40,112 nt of DNA from assembly GCA_004380135.1 (NCBI GenBank), contig QXCR01000231.1, forward strand, positions 1 to 40,112, written 5' to 3'. Both the position numbers and the translations under genes were made by a program. Every line of letters begins with the position of its first letter. Within the stretch, counting starts at the first letter, position 1. Positions 9,956 through 21,521 of the stretch are shown here, in pieces. The notes beneath the pieces are model-generated. The model made no database searches. It had not been told where the DNA came from and saw nothing but the letters and a program-made list of their open reading frames with translations. Origin of the DNA: Stemphylium vesicarium. Its lineage: Eukaryota; Ascomycota; Dothideomycetes; Pleosporales; Pleosporaceae.

Positions 9956-11383
9956 ATGGTCTCGGCTTATTTCAACACACCACCGGCTAACGAACTCGAC
10001 GAACGGATTGCTGCAGGTTTATTGCTGCTCACTGGTCTTACTCCTGATATCAAAGATCCCAAAGATGGTGTCACGATTCCACCTTTCCGCCCAACGGAGA
10101 ATTACCACTTAGAGACCAAAGGCCCGGCCGTCATAGTCGCACTCTCAGTGTGTATGGTTATCCTCACGCTTGCCACCTTCCTAAGACTGGGCATTCGATT
10201 ATTCGTCCATGGGGTTCGTTTCGGTGCTGATGACTGGCTCATCATTCCTGCGTATCTCCTCTCGATGGCGTACCCAGCGCTCCAAATCGCCATGGTTCAG
10301 TATGGCGGGGCCGGAAAACACTTTTACGACATCACCTATCAGGAGTATCACTATTACAAATATGTGAGTGGAGTCGACCCCGATGATCCGCCATCATGCA
10401 CAACTAATCTGAGTCTATAGCTCGCACCGTTAGCCGCGACCGTGTTCTACGTCTATGTGGGAATTGTCAAGATGAGCATCGCGTTGTTCAACGTTCGACT
10501 AACAACGCTTACCACGCGGTTTTGGAAGAACGTCAACTGGACCTTTTTCGTCGTCTGTACGGCTTACACCCTTGCGGCGTTGTTTCTAAACATTTTCAAG
10601 TGCAACCCTCAGTACGCGAGTTTCAACTTACCTCGGATCGCTGAGTCGGGCAAGGTACCGAAGTGTTTGTCCGTCAACCACATGAACAGTATCCTTCGCT
10701 TGAACCTCGCTCTAGACTTCACCGCCCTCGCCATCCCCGTCATTGTGTTATGGAAAGTCCAGCTGAGCTGGAAGAGGAAGATGCGCATCTTTGGTCTGCT
10801 GTCTATCGGTCTGATTGCTTGCATCGCATCAGTAATGACCCTTGTCTCGCAGTATACCTTGGCGACGGACCCGCTATGGAACTACACGACTCTACTGGCA
10901 TGGATCATGGTCGAGTTGGTCGTCAGCCAAGTCGCGGCTTGCGCTCCCACGCTTGCCTACCTTCTTCCGCGCCGCATGTTTTCGAAGCATCAAGCATCCA
11001 ACAGCGCTAGCAAATTGACGAGCCACAAGCCGACCACTGGCTTCGGATCGCGACTATCAAAGAACGATTTCGCTTTAAGGGCACGTCACATGAACGGGGA
11101 AGATGAGTACAGCGATGAGGAGGAACGGCGGATCATAGTGAAGGAAGATGTTAAGATGGAGTGGCAGGCTAGTGAGCGCGGCTATTCTCACGGTTCGCAG
11201 TTGAGCGAGCATTCGGGCGACGACGGTAGCATAGCAACCCGGCATGGTAACCATGGAGGAAAGCCCGGCGTCATGATCTATGACGGCCGGCAACATGAAG
11301 AGAGCACAAGAGTTTGGGTGAGCACCGATACATCAGGCGGAAATGACCCTGGGCGTGGGGCTCTCCCAGGACAGGCAATATGA
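9956..11383 (+). CDS. SAT4-type rhodopsin-domain integral membrane protein (PTH11-like)
   Basis: Two exons, 9956-10363 and 10421-11383, around a 57-bp intron (GTGAGT donor, CTAAT branch point, TATAG acceptor) in phase 0. The product has 456 residues. About seven hydrophobic segments lie between residues 50 and 335, followed by a polar, charged cytoplasmic tail of about 120 residues. The LGIRLFVHGVRFGADDW motif after the first helix and the CNP..F and NHMNSILRLNLALDF stretches are typical of the fungal rhodopsin-domain family (SAT4/PTH11-like). Members act as plasma-membrane receptors or sensors, and some are needed for host-surface sensing. Ligand unknown. Its 3' end converges on the TauD-like gene 63 bp away. 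Confidence 0.88.
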
Positions 11384-11446
11384 AGCATGTAAATTACGCA
11401 TAATGAACACGACCTCCTACTACTTACACAAACGACGCATGACTAC

Positions 11447-12868
11447 CTACGCAGCACCAGGTATCGGTACCGGCCCAACCGGACCCTTACTCGCTCCAAT
11501 ATTAGCTTGATGCATAGTCCTTACACCCCAATGATCGGGGTAGTCAACGGCAGTATGAAAAATCTGGTAGTTAGCCCACATAACAATGTCACCTTCCTCG
11601 ACCTTGGGCAGCATAACAAACTCCGGCTTCAACACACGTTCCTGAATGGGCTTCAGCCATCGCCTGATCTCAGCCACGTCGCCAACAACGCGCGGCTCTT
11701 CGTCCTCGTTCGAGCGGAAGAAAGCGCGGCGCACGCAGATACCGTGAACCATGAATGCGCGTTCGCCTGTGACGGGGTTGAGCCAGACCATCGGGTAGCA
11801 TTTCACGTCGTTCTCATCGTAAGGACACAGGTCTTGAAGCGCCTTTTCATTGCCTTGACTTACGACGCCGAGTCCGTTTGGTTGCGCTTTGCAGTCGCTC
11901 ATCCATTGGTAGGGATGTGGTGCGTATTCGACCCAGGAGTGATCTGCGAGTTTCTTTTCTTGCTCAGTCATCATGTCGTAGGTTTGTACGTTGCTTATGA
12001 ATGCGGTGAGACCGGGCTCTGTCTTGAGAGTTTGGCCACTGCCGTCGTCCCAGTGGATGGTGAGTTCGGGTGATGTAGGCCGTTTGATGCAGCGCAGTGT
12101 GGTGAACCAGGCAGGGTCGCGGGCGTAAAGCGGTGCGTCGATGTGCCAGCGTTGGAAGCGAGTGTGACCTGCTTGGTACTCCTCGTCTGTTGGGGGATTG
12201 TTATGCCATGCGTGCAGGACATCTTTTTGGATCGTAACATCCTTGAGACCGTAGTGGTTTTCTCCTTGATAGCCTTTGCCTATTAGACGGACGTTCTCTG
12301 CGCCTGGGATACCGAGTACGTCTCTCCCTTTCTGTGTGCGTTCTTAGCCACATACTCATTTGCGAAGGTCCCAATGGCGTGCTTACAGACAATAGCCCAC
12401 CTTGCTTATGAAACGTCTTCACGTCGCCGTGAGAATGGACTTGCGGTGCTCTGGGATCGAAGCGGGTGACGAGCTCCCACTGTTTGGTAGGTTCGAGATT
12501 TTTCTGTCCTTTGACAACGACGAGTTTGTGTGTCCAGATGGTATCGGAGAGCAGCTTCACGTCTGCGTCTAAAGATGTTTTTCAGATGATGTCAAGTGTT
12601 GTGCATCTCTCGGGTTGCACATACCAGTGATTTTGTTCAGATCAAGATCATTAATGATAGCTCCGAAGTTGTGCTTCTCCTTTACAGTCTTCTTCATCTC
12701 TTTAACCGTAAAGGTCCGCTCAGAAGCGAGAACACCCGGAGACATGGTGGGAAGCAGACGTGCAGGTTCTTTGTACCCTATCACCTTTCGACGTGGTACT
12801 CTCCTACGAGAAGTCTTAAATAGATAGAGCGAGAGTTCTAGTGGTGTGAAATCGAAGCCGGAAGTCAT
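11447..12868 (-). CDS. TauD/TfdA-type Fe(II)/2-oxoglutarate dioxygenase (copy 1)
   Basis: Three exons on the minus strand: 12868-12625, 12568-12387 and 12331-11447, with introns of 56 and 55 bp (GTATGT..TTTAG; GTAAGC..ACACAG), giving 436 residues. The metal-binding triad is visible: HID at 205-207 (RWHIDAPLY) and His401 (YQIFHTAVDY). Arg413 (WGVRTMHQ), twelve residues on, is the expected 2-oxoglutarate-binding arginine. The family hydroxylates substrates such as taurine, other sulfonates or phenoxyacids in the cytosol using Fe(II), O2 and 2-oxoglutarate; fungal members have varied, mostly unknown substrates. It shares architecture with copy 2 at 16514-17915 but differs strongly in sequence and intron number, so it is not a recent duplicate. 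Two TCGGCCGA palindromes lie 270-310 bp upstream of its start. Confidence 0.9.
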
Positions 12869-13550
12869 GTATGGGGGTTGTTATGATGGTGAAGATGCTG
12901 AACTATATTGACCTGTTCGTTTTGCCAAATCGTAAATCAATCCCCATTTTCGCAATCGCGTGAATTCCAGACCCCTGTTTCGCCTTTCAACGCCTTATCA
13001 AACAACTCGCACAGGAAATGATCGGAATTGGGCGTCAGTTCAGTCGCGAATTTACCGAACATGCGGGGAAAGACGCACCGCGTGATGATATAGGCTCCCC
13101 TCGCTTAAGCGTTATCTTATCGGCATACATTCACTCGGCCGAGCACGGATCCCGGAGTACTCCCCGGCTTCGGCCGATATCCCGAAAAGATCGCATTCTA
13201 TCAAATCGTGGTGACGAATTGGTGCTAACAGGTCATGCAGCTGTAAGTAATCGGTAACGAGGGTGTGTCAGATGGGCAAGTGTGCGACGGGAACAGCGAC
13301 GCGCGAGGTGAAGTTGCGAACAAGTCCAAGCAGCTGATGGCTCCACACCAGAGACAACGTGAAGTGTCGTAGCTAACCTACGACGAATGGTTACCGAGAT
13401 GCATAAACCAACGCGCGGCTTTCAAAAATCTCTGGATCCGATATGATATAAGAAGACATAGCAGCAATAGCGTCGACTCGAATATGGCGATTTCAAAAGC
13501 GTCTATCATATGATCTAGTCAATACTCTAGTCTACAGCCCCATACACCCC
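12869..13550. other. intergenic: promoter of TauD-like copy 1, 3' flank of the amino-acid oxidase
   Basis: No gene supported. Apart from the palindrome cluster at 13134-13177 it holds only short incidental open frames. Confidence 0.5.
13134..13177. promoter_or_regulatory. CGG-palindrome cluster upstream of TauD-like copy 1
   Basis: Two TCGGCCGA palindromes (13135-13142 and 13170-13177) flank a third palindrome, GGAGTACTCC (13154-13163). The first is embedded in CTCGGCCGAGCAC, a 13-mer found again at 18164-18176. Zn2Cys6 factors bind paired CGG triplets, here inverted with no spacer, and such a factor is encoded at 19494-21521. A role in cluster regulation is inference. Confidence 0.45.
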
Positions 13551-15682
13551 TCAAATTGAGATAAACCTCGCCATCCACGTCTCGGTAATCTGCTTCGCCT
13601 CATCCACAAGCCCCATATCGAGCAAAAGCTGCACGGTCCCCCTCGTCGCACTCTCCAGCGCACTAAAAATCCATGTATGCGTAAACGTCGCCGCCTCGCC
13701 AATAAAAACAGTGTTAAACTCTGTCTGGTAAAAAGCCGGAAGATAGAGATGCTGCTGCCCGAAGATCTGCATGGTAAACGCACCAGCCTGGTGCTCGTCC
13801 TGCTCCCAGCATTGACGCTCATAGTTGCCAGTCCAGTTTTCCTCGATGACGTCTTTGCCATGCATCTCGATAAAGGCGCGCTTGATGTAAGCCATGTGTT
13901 CGGCCTCGGGCATCGCGCATGCAACGGTCGCTTCGTAGTCGGAAAGGTAGGAGGCGAGCATCGTTCCCGGACCTGTGGCGTTTACCTGCCAGCTTGGGTA
14001 GCAGACCTGCCCGAGTTGGGGCTGGTAGAGGCGTGTGCAGCCGCCAATGATGGGCTTTTCGAGGTGCTCCCAGAATCTTGTTTTGAATTGAACGGCGACT
14101 TTGCAGGCGTTGGCAAAAAGGGTGCGGTCGATGGCCCGCTTGAGTAGGCTAGAGTATTTGGGAAGGTGCCAGAATTTCATCAGATTTAGGGGGACGCTGT
14201 TGAGTACGTAGTCGAAGTTCTCGACGTTGTCCGGGGTTTCGTAGGGATTAGATCCAGTGGGTTTCCAGGATACGGAGATGGTCTTGTTCTGTTCGTTCCA
14301 GTAAAGGCCGTTGATCTTGCTGCCGTATTGAACCCGATCCTTAACTAGAGGCTCGAAAGCTGCGGGCATCCTTGAGAGACCTCCTTTGATTGTGACCCAC
14401 TTTGTAGCAAGGAAGTAGACGGTTTCATACTCCCACATCGGCCAGTAGATGTGGGATTGTCCAACTTCATCAGTAGTGTTCAGATCGAACTTCAGAATGT
14501 TGCGGAGGTATGATACCTCGGAGTAGTCGAACATGCCATCGTCCTTGGCCTGCTTGTATGCTTTGAAGATGTTGGTGGCGTACATCTTGACATGCTCGGC
14601 GTCCAAACCCTTGAACTCATCAAGAGCAGCATTAGCCTCCTCAGCAGCGGTGGCATTGCTATATGAGGCTGGGTTGAAGTAGGCGGGGTCGTCTGCTACC
14701 TCGGTTCTGCTAGGAATAGTTCCGTCGGGACGGCGGAAGGGACTGTCAACTGGAGTGTTTGGCGAAGTTTGGATCCACTCCAAGAGTTCAACCTGAAGTT
14801 CCTTGTTTCCAGCGTTGCGCTCGTTGAGAACGTCCAGCAACTGGAAGATCATGCGTTGATCGTTGAAGGGGAACGTCTCGTTGGTTTCTGAGTCTGTGAT
14901 CTCGTACGGGAAGCGCATGGGTCCAAGCTCATGGTATTGGCCTTCATCGGGCGAAGTGCCATTCAGGTAGGCTGTGCGGATGCGGCCACCGATACGTAGA
15001 GAAGATTCAAGGATCTTCCAGTTGTGAATGCCGACACTATCCAACATCAACTGTTCGTTGTTTTGTTAGCGCCATTTTGATGGTGCATGGTGGTGTCAGT
15101 ACTTACGGACGTCATGAGTCCAGAGATACCTCCGCCGATGATACCGAAAAATTTGTTCTTAGCTGAGGCGACAAAGACATCATCAGGTTGCTTCTGTCGC
15201 AAGTAGGCAATCCCGTCGAACCAATTGCTGTCGACTCCGGCGACATCAACGAATGACTTCTTTTCGTTGCGGCGAACATGGCGCTTGGTAACTACAAGCT
15301 CCTCGGACTTCCCAATCAGCTCTCCGTCAAGGAAAGCATGTAAACACCCGCCAGACATCTCAGCCGGAGTCAGCCAAACGAATCTGTTCGGTCGCCTGTT
15401 CTCGTGTTGCTCATTGCGCTTCGCCAGGGGATGTGCGCCAACATGTGTTTGTCCTATGCGTTGCTTGGCAGAAGCAATGGATGCTGCAGCATCACACGAA
15501 GCGTACGTGATGGTCAGCTCGCCGTCGACATTTCCGAAGTAGTCAATGGCGATATTATGCACGCTTCCGGGGGAAATTTCTTTCAAGGCAGCAAAATTGA
15601 TCGAAGGTTGACTCAGAGGCTTGGATTCGGAAAGCGAAGAAAGGCTTGCCACGAGCGGCAGTAGCCTGTAGATGGACGGCAT
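13551..15682 (-). CDS. L-amino-acid oxidase (flavin amine oxidase family)
   Basis: Two exons, 15682-15107 and 15050-13551, with a 56-bp intron (GTAAGT..AACAG, phase 0), give 691 residues. I chose the ATG at 15682 because it starts a signal-peptide-like segment (MPSIYRLLPLVASL); an in-frame ATG at 15787 would add 35 residues and bury it. After an unusually long N-terminal part of about 175 residues comes the FAD-binding GGGISG (183-188), then the GGR motif (RIGGRIR). Near the end lies GEAATFTHTWIFSALESA (643-660), the FAD-contacting signature of this family. Fungal L-amino-acid oxidases of about 690 residues have this layout. It deaminates amino acids to 2-oxo acids with release of ammonia and H2O2, and is probably secreted or vacuolar. 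It sits between two dioxygenase genes, all three on the same strand. Confidence 0.9.
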
Positions 15683-16513
15683 AACGGATGCTATGGGAGG
15701 ACGAGACCAGTAGTAGACAACATCATGCAGCTCTCCTTCGCTTTGCAGTCTTATAGACAATTCAGCGGAATCTCTTGGCAAGGCCAAGCATCGCTGGTAT
15801 CTACCTTGATGTCCATGATACCCACTGTTGTGTGTTTATCAGTCATTTCCAGTTGTCATTGTCCGCTGCTTTGTACTTTGCTCTAGGTAAGCTGGCCGAA
15901 GAGCTGCCGGGGAACCTCCGGACTTCCGGCAATGGTACCAACATGTTGATGCCTATATCTAAAGTTGTTCCTGGGATTCTTGAGAAACTGCAACGAACTC
16001 ATCAAAGTCTCGTTCCCCACTTACTAATGCTTCTCGATGGTTGCCCGCAATTGCTTGCGCGATCCACCCACGTGGCCCGGCATCCGCACGCTCGGAGTCG
16101 GCATATGCGAACCCGATCATTGATTGGTGCGGGTCAAACTCTTAGGTCTTGGCCGATGGAAGTGGTAAGGCTTAAGGCGATAGCGAAGGCCCTGCGGCTG
16201 GGCACTACCTTGCCAAGAGCAACGCCGTAAGATGCCAAGCATACCATCAAGTATGCTGGCGAAAAAAAAAGCTCAACAAGGTTTTTCGTACACGGAGGTA
16301 GGCGATTACGCTGCTCTAGGCTATAGGTCTGTCGATATCTTACCTATACAAAGACAGCCCCCACAAACATGCTAGGCTTTGCCAGGTCCTCCCTGCGATC
16401 ATACAAGTGCGAGTACGTGGACAGTAATCACGCGCAATGGATCTGAGAGTATAGCACATTCATAACTCCCATTCAATCATCCTCTACCTTCTCATTTTCG
16501 TCGCTGGTGTCGT
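15683..16513. other. intergenic: promoter of the amino-acid oxidase, 3' flank of TauD-like copy 2
   Basis: No gene supported. It contains CGG-rich sequence (CTCCGGACTTCCGG near 15916) and imperfect versions of the cluster palindrome (TGGCCGA near 15893 and 16152), but no perfect copy. Confidence 0.45.
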
Positions 16514-17915
16514 TTACCCAGAGGGATGGTCGCTTGCGGCGATGTTGCATTGGTGCATAATTCGCGGCCCATACGATTTCGGAAACTCGGTCTAGGATCA
16601 TCGCATGATCAGTCATAACCAAGCCAATAACATCCTCAGAGCGAGGCGACTTACAATGCTATGCCAAAGCGCGCGGTTGTACCAAAGAATGACATCCTGT
16701 TCCTTGTGTGGGTGGGCGTAGATATTTTGGGGCTGAAGAGCCGGTCTCATGATTCTGGCATTGGCATCAGTATGGCATTTTCGAGGGCGAAGGTTCGACC
16801 AACCTATCGATGAAAGCCCTAACTTCCTTCAGATCATCGACCACAGTTTCCGGCCCATCCGGACTGCTCTTAAGGTATAGCTTGTATGCGCCTTGCCCAT
16901 GTACTTGTAACGATTTCTCTCCAGTCTTTGGGTTGATCCAGACCATGGGGTAAACACAAACCTTACTCGCATCCCACTTCGGAAGCTGATCGAGCGGCTT
17001 CTCGAGGCCTTCCGTCTCGATAGAGTGCCCAAGTCGCGTACTGTGAGTTCCCGATATCCACACAAACGCATGTGGAGCATATTCGATCTTGCTGTTCATG
17101 ACGATGGTTCTCGTCCCTTCATCGAGAAGTTCCAATGCGCGACTTCCAGCGACCATCGCGGTCGCACCAGGGACCATCTTCATCTCCGTGCCTGCGTTAT
17201 CCTCCCATCGCACCGTCACGTCCCGTCCCTTTGGTGTACGAACTGCTAAGAGGCAGCCTACGCGTGGCGGAGGGATGTCGTACAATGATCCGTCGAAATG
17301 CCATTGGTAAAAGCGAGATGCACCCGATTCGCGTTCTTCGGCTAGGATGTGCGGTGGAAGGTGGAATTCCTCGTGGTTGATGCCTTGGACTTCAAACCCC
17401 GGCGGGAAGCCAAAGTGACCGTCAGGAACGGGGCCTCGGCCGAGTATATGGACTTGTGGCTGCACTGGGATGGCTGGACGCTTGGGGATACCATAAAAGT
17501 CCACGCCGTCGTGATGCGTAAGGAACGGGTCGTGACCGTGGGCAAACCCTCCTGTGGTCTCATCAGGATCGAAGCTACAATGCTGTCAGCTCAGTGGTAG
17601 CTAAGTAGGGTGAGCTCCTTACTTTGCTGTCAGCAAATACTGCTGCTGCGGCCTCAACATCTCCGGCTGCTCCTTGAACACCAGCAACTTCCATCTATGT
17701 AGCGCGTCCGAGATGAATTCAAAGTCGGCATCTGTGAAGTTATTCAAGTCGATCCCATATATTTCAGCACCGAAGTCGACATTGCTGTCTTTCGCATGTT
17801 CAATGGGAACGACGCGTCCGATAGTCGACTCTGCATGTGGCAGATCCAAGACAGGCTTCTCTGCGCTCAGCCGTAGGTACTTAGAGTCTTCCGTGATGAC
17901 TGCCGTGACGACCAT
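16514..17915 (-). CDS. TauD/TfdA-type Fe(II)/2-oxoglutarate dioxygenase (copy 2)
   Basis: Four exons on the minus strand: 17915-17623, 17574-16804, 16754-16655 and 16591-16514. The introns are 48, 49 and 63 bp, and phases join perfectly to give 413 residues. The second intron has a weak GTTGGT donor but a good CTGAT branch point, and splicing it restores the family C-terminus. Metal ligands are HFD at 190-192 (YQWHFDGSLY) and His386 (NRALWHS). Arg398 (YGPRIMHQ), twelve residues on as in copy 1, is the 2-oxoglutarate anchor. Substrate unknown. It is divergently arranged with the alpha/beta hydrolase at 18341, sharing a 425-bp promoter region that carries the cluster palindrome. Confidence 0.88.
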
Positions 17916-18156
17916 AGTGTTGAAGATGTAGATGGTAGGGTGAAGGAAAAATTTGGTATGCTGGTAGGAAATGTTATCTCGGTCTTCTCGGGTTCAACGT
18001 AAGTACCTAAAGGCATTAAGCCACGGCTGCGAGCACCCACCTACATACACGTACTAGCAGCTTTCCACACACTCGGGTAAGATCTCGGGCCCCACTTCGA
18101 GCTGGATTGCCACCAGTTGGGCCTATCGGTATGCGCCCTGAGTGATACCAATCAGA

Positions 18157-18176
18157 CCCGAAGCTCGGCCGAGCAC
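18157..18176. promoter_or_regulatory. palindromic CGG element between TauD-like copy 2 and the alpha/beta hydrolase
   Basis: GCTCGGCCGAGC (18163-18174) is a perfect 12-bp palindrome in the divergent promoter (17916-18340). On the opposite strand, the 16 bases at 18157-18172 are identical to 21666-21681 in the promoter between the Zn2Cys6 gene and the NCS1 permease. It also shares 13 bases with 13134-13146. Candidate binding site for the local regulator (inference). Confidence 0.5.
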
Positions 18177-18340
18177 CTACTTACTCAACATTACTGTTAA
18201 CAGGCTTGTCTATCGTAGTGGTCCCACAATCGAGTGCAAAGCAACATTAAAACTTTCACGAACAGAGATCTTCCTCGAAACACTCCCCTCTGTCCCAAAA
18301 CACACAAGAAGATCGTTGTGACTGACACTTGCTTTTTACG

Positions 18341-19262
18341 ATGATAGCCCGAAACTTTACCTCGAACTACATTACAACGAGCTCAGGAACCAAGTCACAT
18401 TATCTGCAGGGCGGAGATTCTTCTGGTCCCTTCCTGATCTGCCTCCACGGACTTGGCGGATCCACCGAGACATTCCTGTCGCTTTTGCCGTTCTTACCCC
18501 AGGGCTTCGCCATTGTTCTGGTTGATTTCCAAGGTTTCGGCAAGACATCACTGGCGAACTCCGATAGGAGGATTTCCATTGCGAACCATGTCTCCGACCT
18601 GGGCGACCTCGTCACATCTTTACAAGGACATTCGGGTCCATCGGCGTCCTCGAAGACCATCTTGGTCGGACACTCCCTCGGTGCGATCATTGCTCTTCAT
18701 TATTGTGCGAAGCATCCAGAAACAATCGGAGGACTCGTATTGATTGGTCCTGGTCGGGCAGCAGGGCGCATGCCCGCAGTCCGGCAACGCATGCTCGACC
18801 TTGCTGCTGCAGTGAGACAGAAGGGCATTCAAATAGCAGTCGACGCCGCGTCAGTCTCCAACTTCTACGAGAACACGTAAGTACCGGTCGGCTGATGTCA
18901 TCTCATGCGGCCTGAGCTGATAGTTGGGTGGCAGACAAGATCGTAGAGTAGACGAGCTAGCACGGAAGGTAGTGAGGGACCAAGTGAGCGCGTCAGACCC
19001 AGAAGCGTATGCACAAACCTGTGAAGCTATTGTGGATCTTGAGCACGAAGATCCGCCGTACGAGAAGATCTCATGTCCGACTGTATTTGTGGCCGGAGAC
19101 AAGAACATGTTAAGCCCTGTTCAAAGGTCGATGGACTTGAGTACCCTTGTGGGTGGCGACAGCTCGGTAGAAGTAGTGAAGAGTGGCCATCAGCCCATGT
19201 TGGAGGACTTGCCCGGCGTTATCAGAGCGCTTGAAAAGCTGTTATTAGCCATCAAAGTTTAA
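18341..19262 (+). CDS. alpha/beta hydrolase
   Basis: Two exons, 18341-18876 and 18935-19262, around a 58-bp intron (GTAAGT..GGCAG), give 287 residues. The fold is complete: oxyanion strand LICLHGLGGS at 32-41, nucleophile elbow VGHSLGA with Ser112, Asp234 in VAGDKNML and His264 in SGHQPML. This is the small, lid-poor type close to 3-oxoadipate enol-lactonases and other C-C or ester hydrolases; substrate not inferable. No signal peptide, so cytosolic. It is transcribed away from TauD-like copy 2 and converges on the Zn2Cys6 gene; the space between their stop codons holds the inverted-repeat element at 19361-19490. Confidence 0.88.
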
Positions 19263-19360
19263 AAAATATATATCGAATGTAGCGCAATCTTCACTTAGAC
19301 TGCATCACGAAGTTGGATGCACCTTCCGAAGACGATCTTGAAATTGAACAAAAGTTTTCA

Positions 19361-19490
19361 CCAGAGTTGGCAACAATCAATCGATCGTGGTGTTCGGCTC
19401 CTATTCAGGGCAAGTGTTTACTTAATTAGGCCGCCTTTAACCTCAATGGGAATTAATCCCGCCGATCCGATTGATTGTTGCCAACTCTGG
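19361..19490. repeat. 130-bp element with perfect 23-bp terminal inverted repeats (MITE-like or 3' hairpin)
   Basis: CCAGAGTTGGCAACAATCAATCG at 19361-19383 (written in parts: CCAGAGTTGG then CAACAATCAATCG) is repeated exactly in reverse complement at 19468-19490, with an 84-bp spacer. The match continues imperfectly inward after a one-base shift. No convincing target-site duplication is visible (flanks TTTTCA and TTTTTACA are only similar). It starts three bases after the stop codon of the Zn2Cys6 gene and about 100 bp after that of the hydrolase, so both transcripts could carry it as a 3' UTR hairpin. A non-autonomous DNA transposon (MITE) is the likeliest origin. Confidence 0.6.
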
Positions 19491-19493
19491 TTT

Positions 19494-21521
19494 TTACATG
19501 TTGGCAAAATCGAAGTTTGCTAGATACAACAGATCATCGAAACTGTTTGCGCCGGGTGGAAAGGGGATGTGGGAATGCGATTGCGAGAAGTCCATCAGGA
19601 TTTGTTCGCTTTCGCTGGGATCATAGATTGGAGGAGGGTCGTCCAAAAGAGGTGGAGATACGCTTTCGTCCATCGGACCGGATGTTCTTTCTGTGCTTTT
19701 GTTTTTGTAGAAGTCTTTAAGGAGACTCGATACGTCGAAACGAGCTACTGGTGCGCCATCCCTCGTGTGCTTCTTTCGGCGTTCAGATACAACGTCACGA
19801 GAAGTGTATGCCAAAAGAGCTCCCAACAACTTACTGCCTCGAGTTGCAATCGTGCTGTTCCGCAGCGGGCGTAAGATCTTTAGGACTTCCTGAACAAGCA
19901 CTCGATGCTCGGCAAATTGACTGTCGTTTGGATCGCGGTGAAGGATATCCAGGCATAAGGTTATCGACGCAGCTACAGCGAAAGCCTGGTGAATCCATAA
20001 AGTAGGCCCATCTTCTGCGATGAGGCATTTGTATTCTTTGATGATTGTCTTAGAAGCAGCCAAACAGGTCCGGCGGGTGAACGCGAAGGTTACGTTCTCA
20101 AAGCTTTCCTGGAGAAAGGAGCGGTGGATCATGATAATCTTGTGGCTCGAGGTGATTGCTAGAGCATGGCGCGCCCATGGTATCCATTTCGGCCAGCTAG
20201 GGTCCAGCGGCACATTCGTCATAAAAGGTGGCCTTTCGCGCGTCGCCAGTTGACGAAGTATAGAGTCCCAATGAAGGACCTTCTCGTATCGAGTATAAGG
20301 GGTATTGCAAATGATCAAGTCGTCTTGTAGTTGAGGCATGATGACGGCAATTTCACGCAAAAACCGAGAATAGCTCGTAAGGGTTGGAACACTTGAACCG
20401 AGGGCCACCATATCTTCATCATCACAATTTGATGGTGATGCGGATGTGGAATATATGGGACTGATGAGGTAACTTTCCGAGAAGGGTATACTGAACCAAT
20501 CCTGACTGCAAAGTTGGCACCAAACGCGACGCCCTGTCTCCTTTTCTATGATTGTTCCGTTTGCATCAGGGCCGAGGCGATGAAGTCCTAATGATTGCGC
20601 GATGCGCACCGCGGTGGCAAGATGGATGCTCTGTGTAGTGCTGAATCCCAATAGATGAGCCGAGGTAGTGGCAGTTGCTATGGCTTGGCAAGATAGTATG
20701 CTCAAATTACTGGTATAATCTGCTTGAACAAGGCAAGCGATGATTGCCTGAAACCATCGTCGCGAAAGTGTTTCTTGCTCAGGCTCGCCGAAACCCCACG
20801 ACCGGACGCACGCACCTGGTGCGCACGTCAAACTTGCGGTAAGAACAGCGAATAAGAGGGCAATCCACTGAAGGCTAAGTGATGATTTTCTGATTATCCC
20901 GTTGTGCTGGTCGAAGAAAGTACGAAGCTGAGCTTCAAAGGTGGGCGCGAAATAACTACCGTGGTACCACAACAGGCATTCAGTATGGTAATCAACCAGC
21001 TGCCGGACTTGACGCGGACTTGGGAGTAAAAGCTGAAGGAATGAAAATTGCGATAGATCATCCAGTGTGTGTAGTCCACTTTGGGGTGTGATATCTTCGG
21101 CGGGTTCGAGGGAAGTAACAGAATAGCAATCTGGATCCTTCGTCCTGCCCCACGCCAGGAATTCCAACACTGTCGCGGCATCACGGCCGGTGCTCGCATT
21201 TATGAGCGCCTCAATGGGTTGCTGAGTGCGGATGTTTGATGGCGGTGAGACTGGCTGTATATCCTGGACAATGTCTGTCGGGCTTTGTTGCCCACTTCTG
21301 TCTTCTAATTGCGCAACGCGTCGCTTTAAGTAAGCAAGCTCCTGTTCCCGAGAGGCCGAGGAATGGGGTGAAAAGGTAGGTTCGCGTTGCGGTTCACCAA
21401 TTCCACATGTTCGTTGCTGTCCGCGCCGGATGCAGTTTGTGCAAGGAACTGTCTTACTGCATTTGACCTTTCTTCTGGCGCAGGCTGCGCAGGTCAACCT
21501 GCTTCGCGGGAGGGCCGACAT
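19494..21521 (-). CDS. Zn(II)2Cys6 fungal transcription factor
   Basis: Intronless, 675 residues. The binuclear zinc cluster is at the N-terminus with Cys11, 14, 21, 27, 30 and 39 (C-x2-C-x6-C-x5-C-x2-C-x8-C). A short coiled coil follows (EQELAYLKRRVAQLEDR, about 59-75) for dimerisation. The central region carries the fungal-specific transcription factor domain (around 200-450, with GLHRLGPD and ETGRRVWCQL motifs). The acidic C-terminus (LLDDPPPIYDPSESEQILMD) suits activation. It is divergently transcribed from the NCS1 permease and lies inside the run of catabolic-type genes, so it is the natural candidate for a pathway-specific regulator. Paired-CGG palindromes fitting such a factor occur in its own promoter and those of neighbours. 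Confidence 0.9.
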   Translation of the reverse strand: MSALPRSRLTCAACARRKVKCSKTVPCTNCIRRGQQRTCGIGEPQREPTFSPHSSASREQELAYLKRRVAQLEDRSGQQSPTDIVQDIQPVSPPSNIRTQQPIEALINASTGRDAATVLEFLAWGRTKDPDCYSVTSLEPAEDITPQSGLHTLDDLSQFSFLQLLLPSPRQVRQLVDYHTECLLWYHGSYFAPTFEAQLRTFFDQHNGIIRKSSLSLQWIALLFAVLTASLTCAPGACVRSWGFGEPEQETLSRRWFQAIIACLVQADYTSNLSILSCQAIATATTSAHLLGFSTTQSIHLATAVRIAQSLGLHRLGPDANGTIIEKETGRRVWCQLCSQDWFSIPFSESYLISPIYSTSASPSNCDDEDMVALGSSVPTLTSYSRFLREIAVIMPQLQDDLIICNTPYTRYEKVLHWDSILRQLATRERPPFMTNVPLDPSWPKWIPWARHALAITSSHKIIMIHRSFLQESFENVTFAFTRRTCLAASKTIIKEYKCLIAEDGPTLWIHQAFAVAASITLCLDILHRDPNDSQFAEHRVLVQEVLKILRPLRNSTIATRGSKLLGALLAYTSRDVVSERRKKHTRDGAPVARFDVSSLLKDFYKNKSTERTSGPMDESVSPPLLDDPPPIYDPSESEQILMDFSQSHSHIPFPPGANSFDDLLYLANFDFANM

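Noticed and set aside
10663..11010. Plus-strand frame inside the SAT4-type gene
   Set aside because: Shifted frame of a well-supported membrane protein exon.
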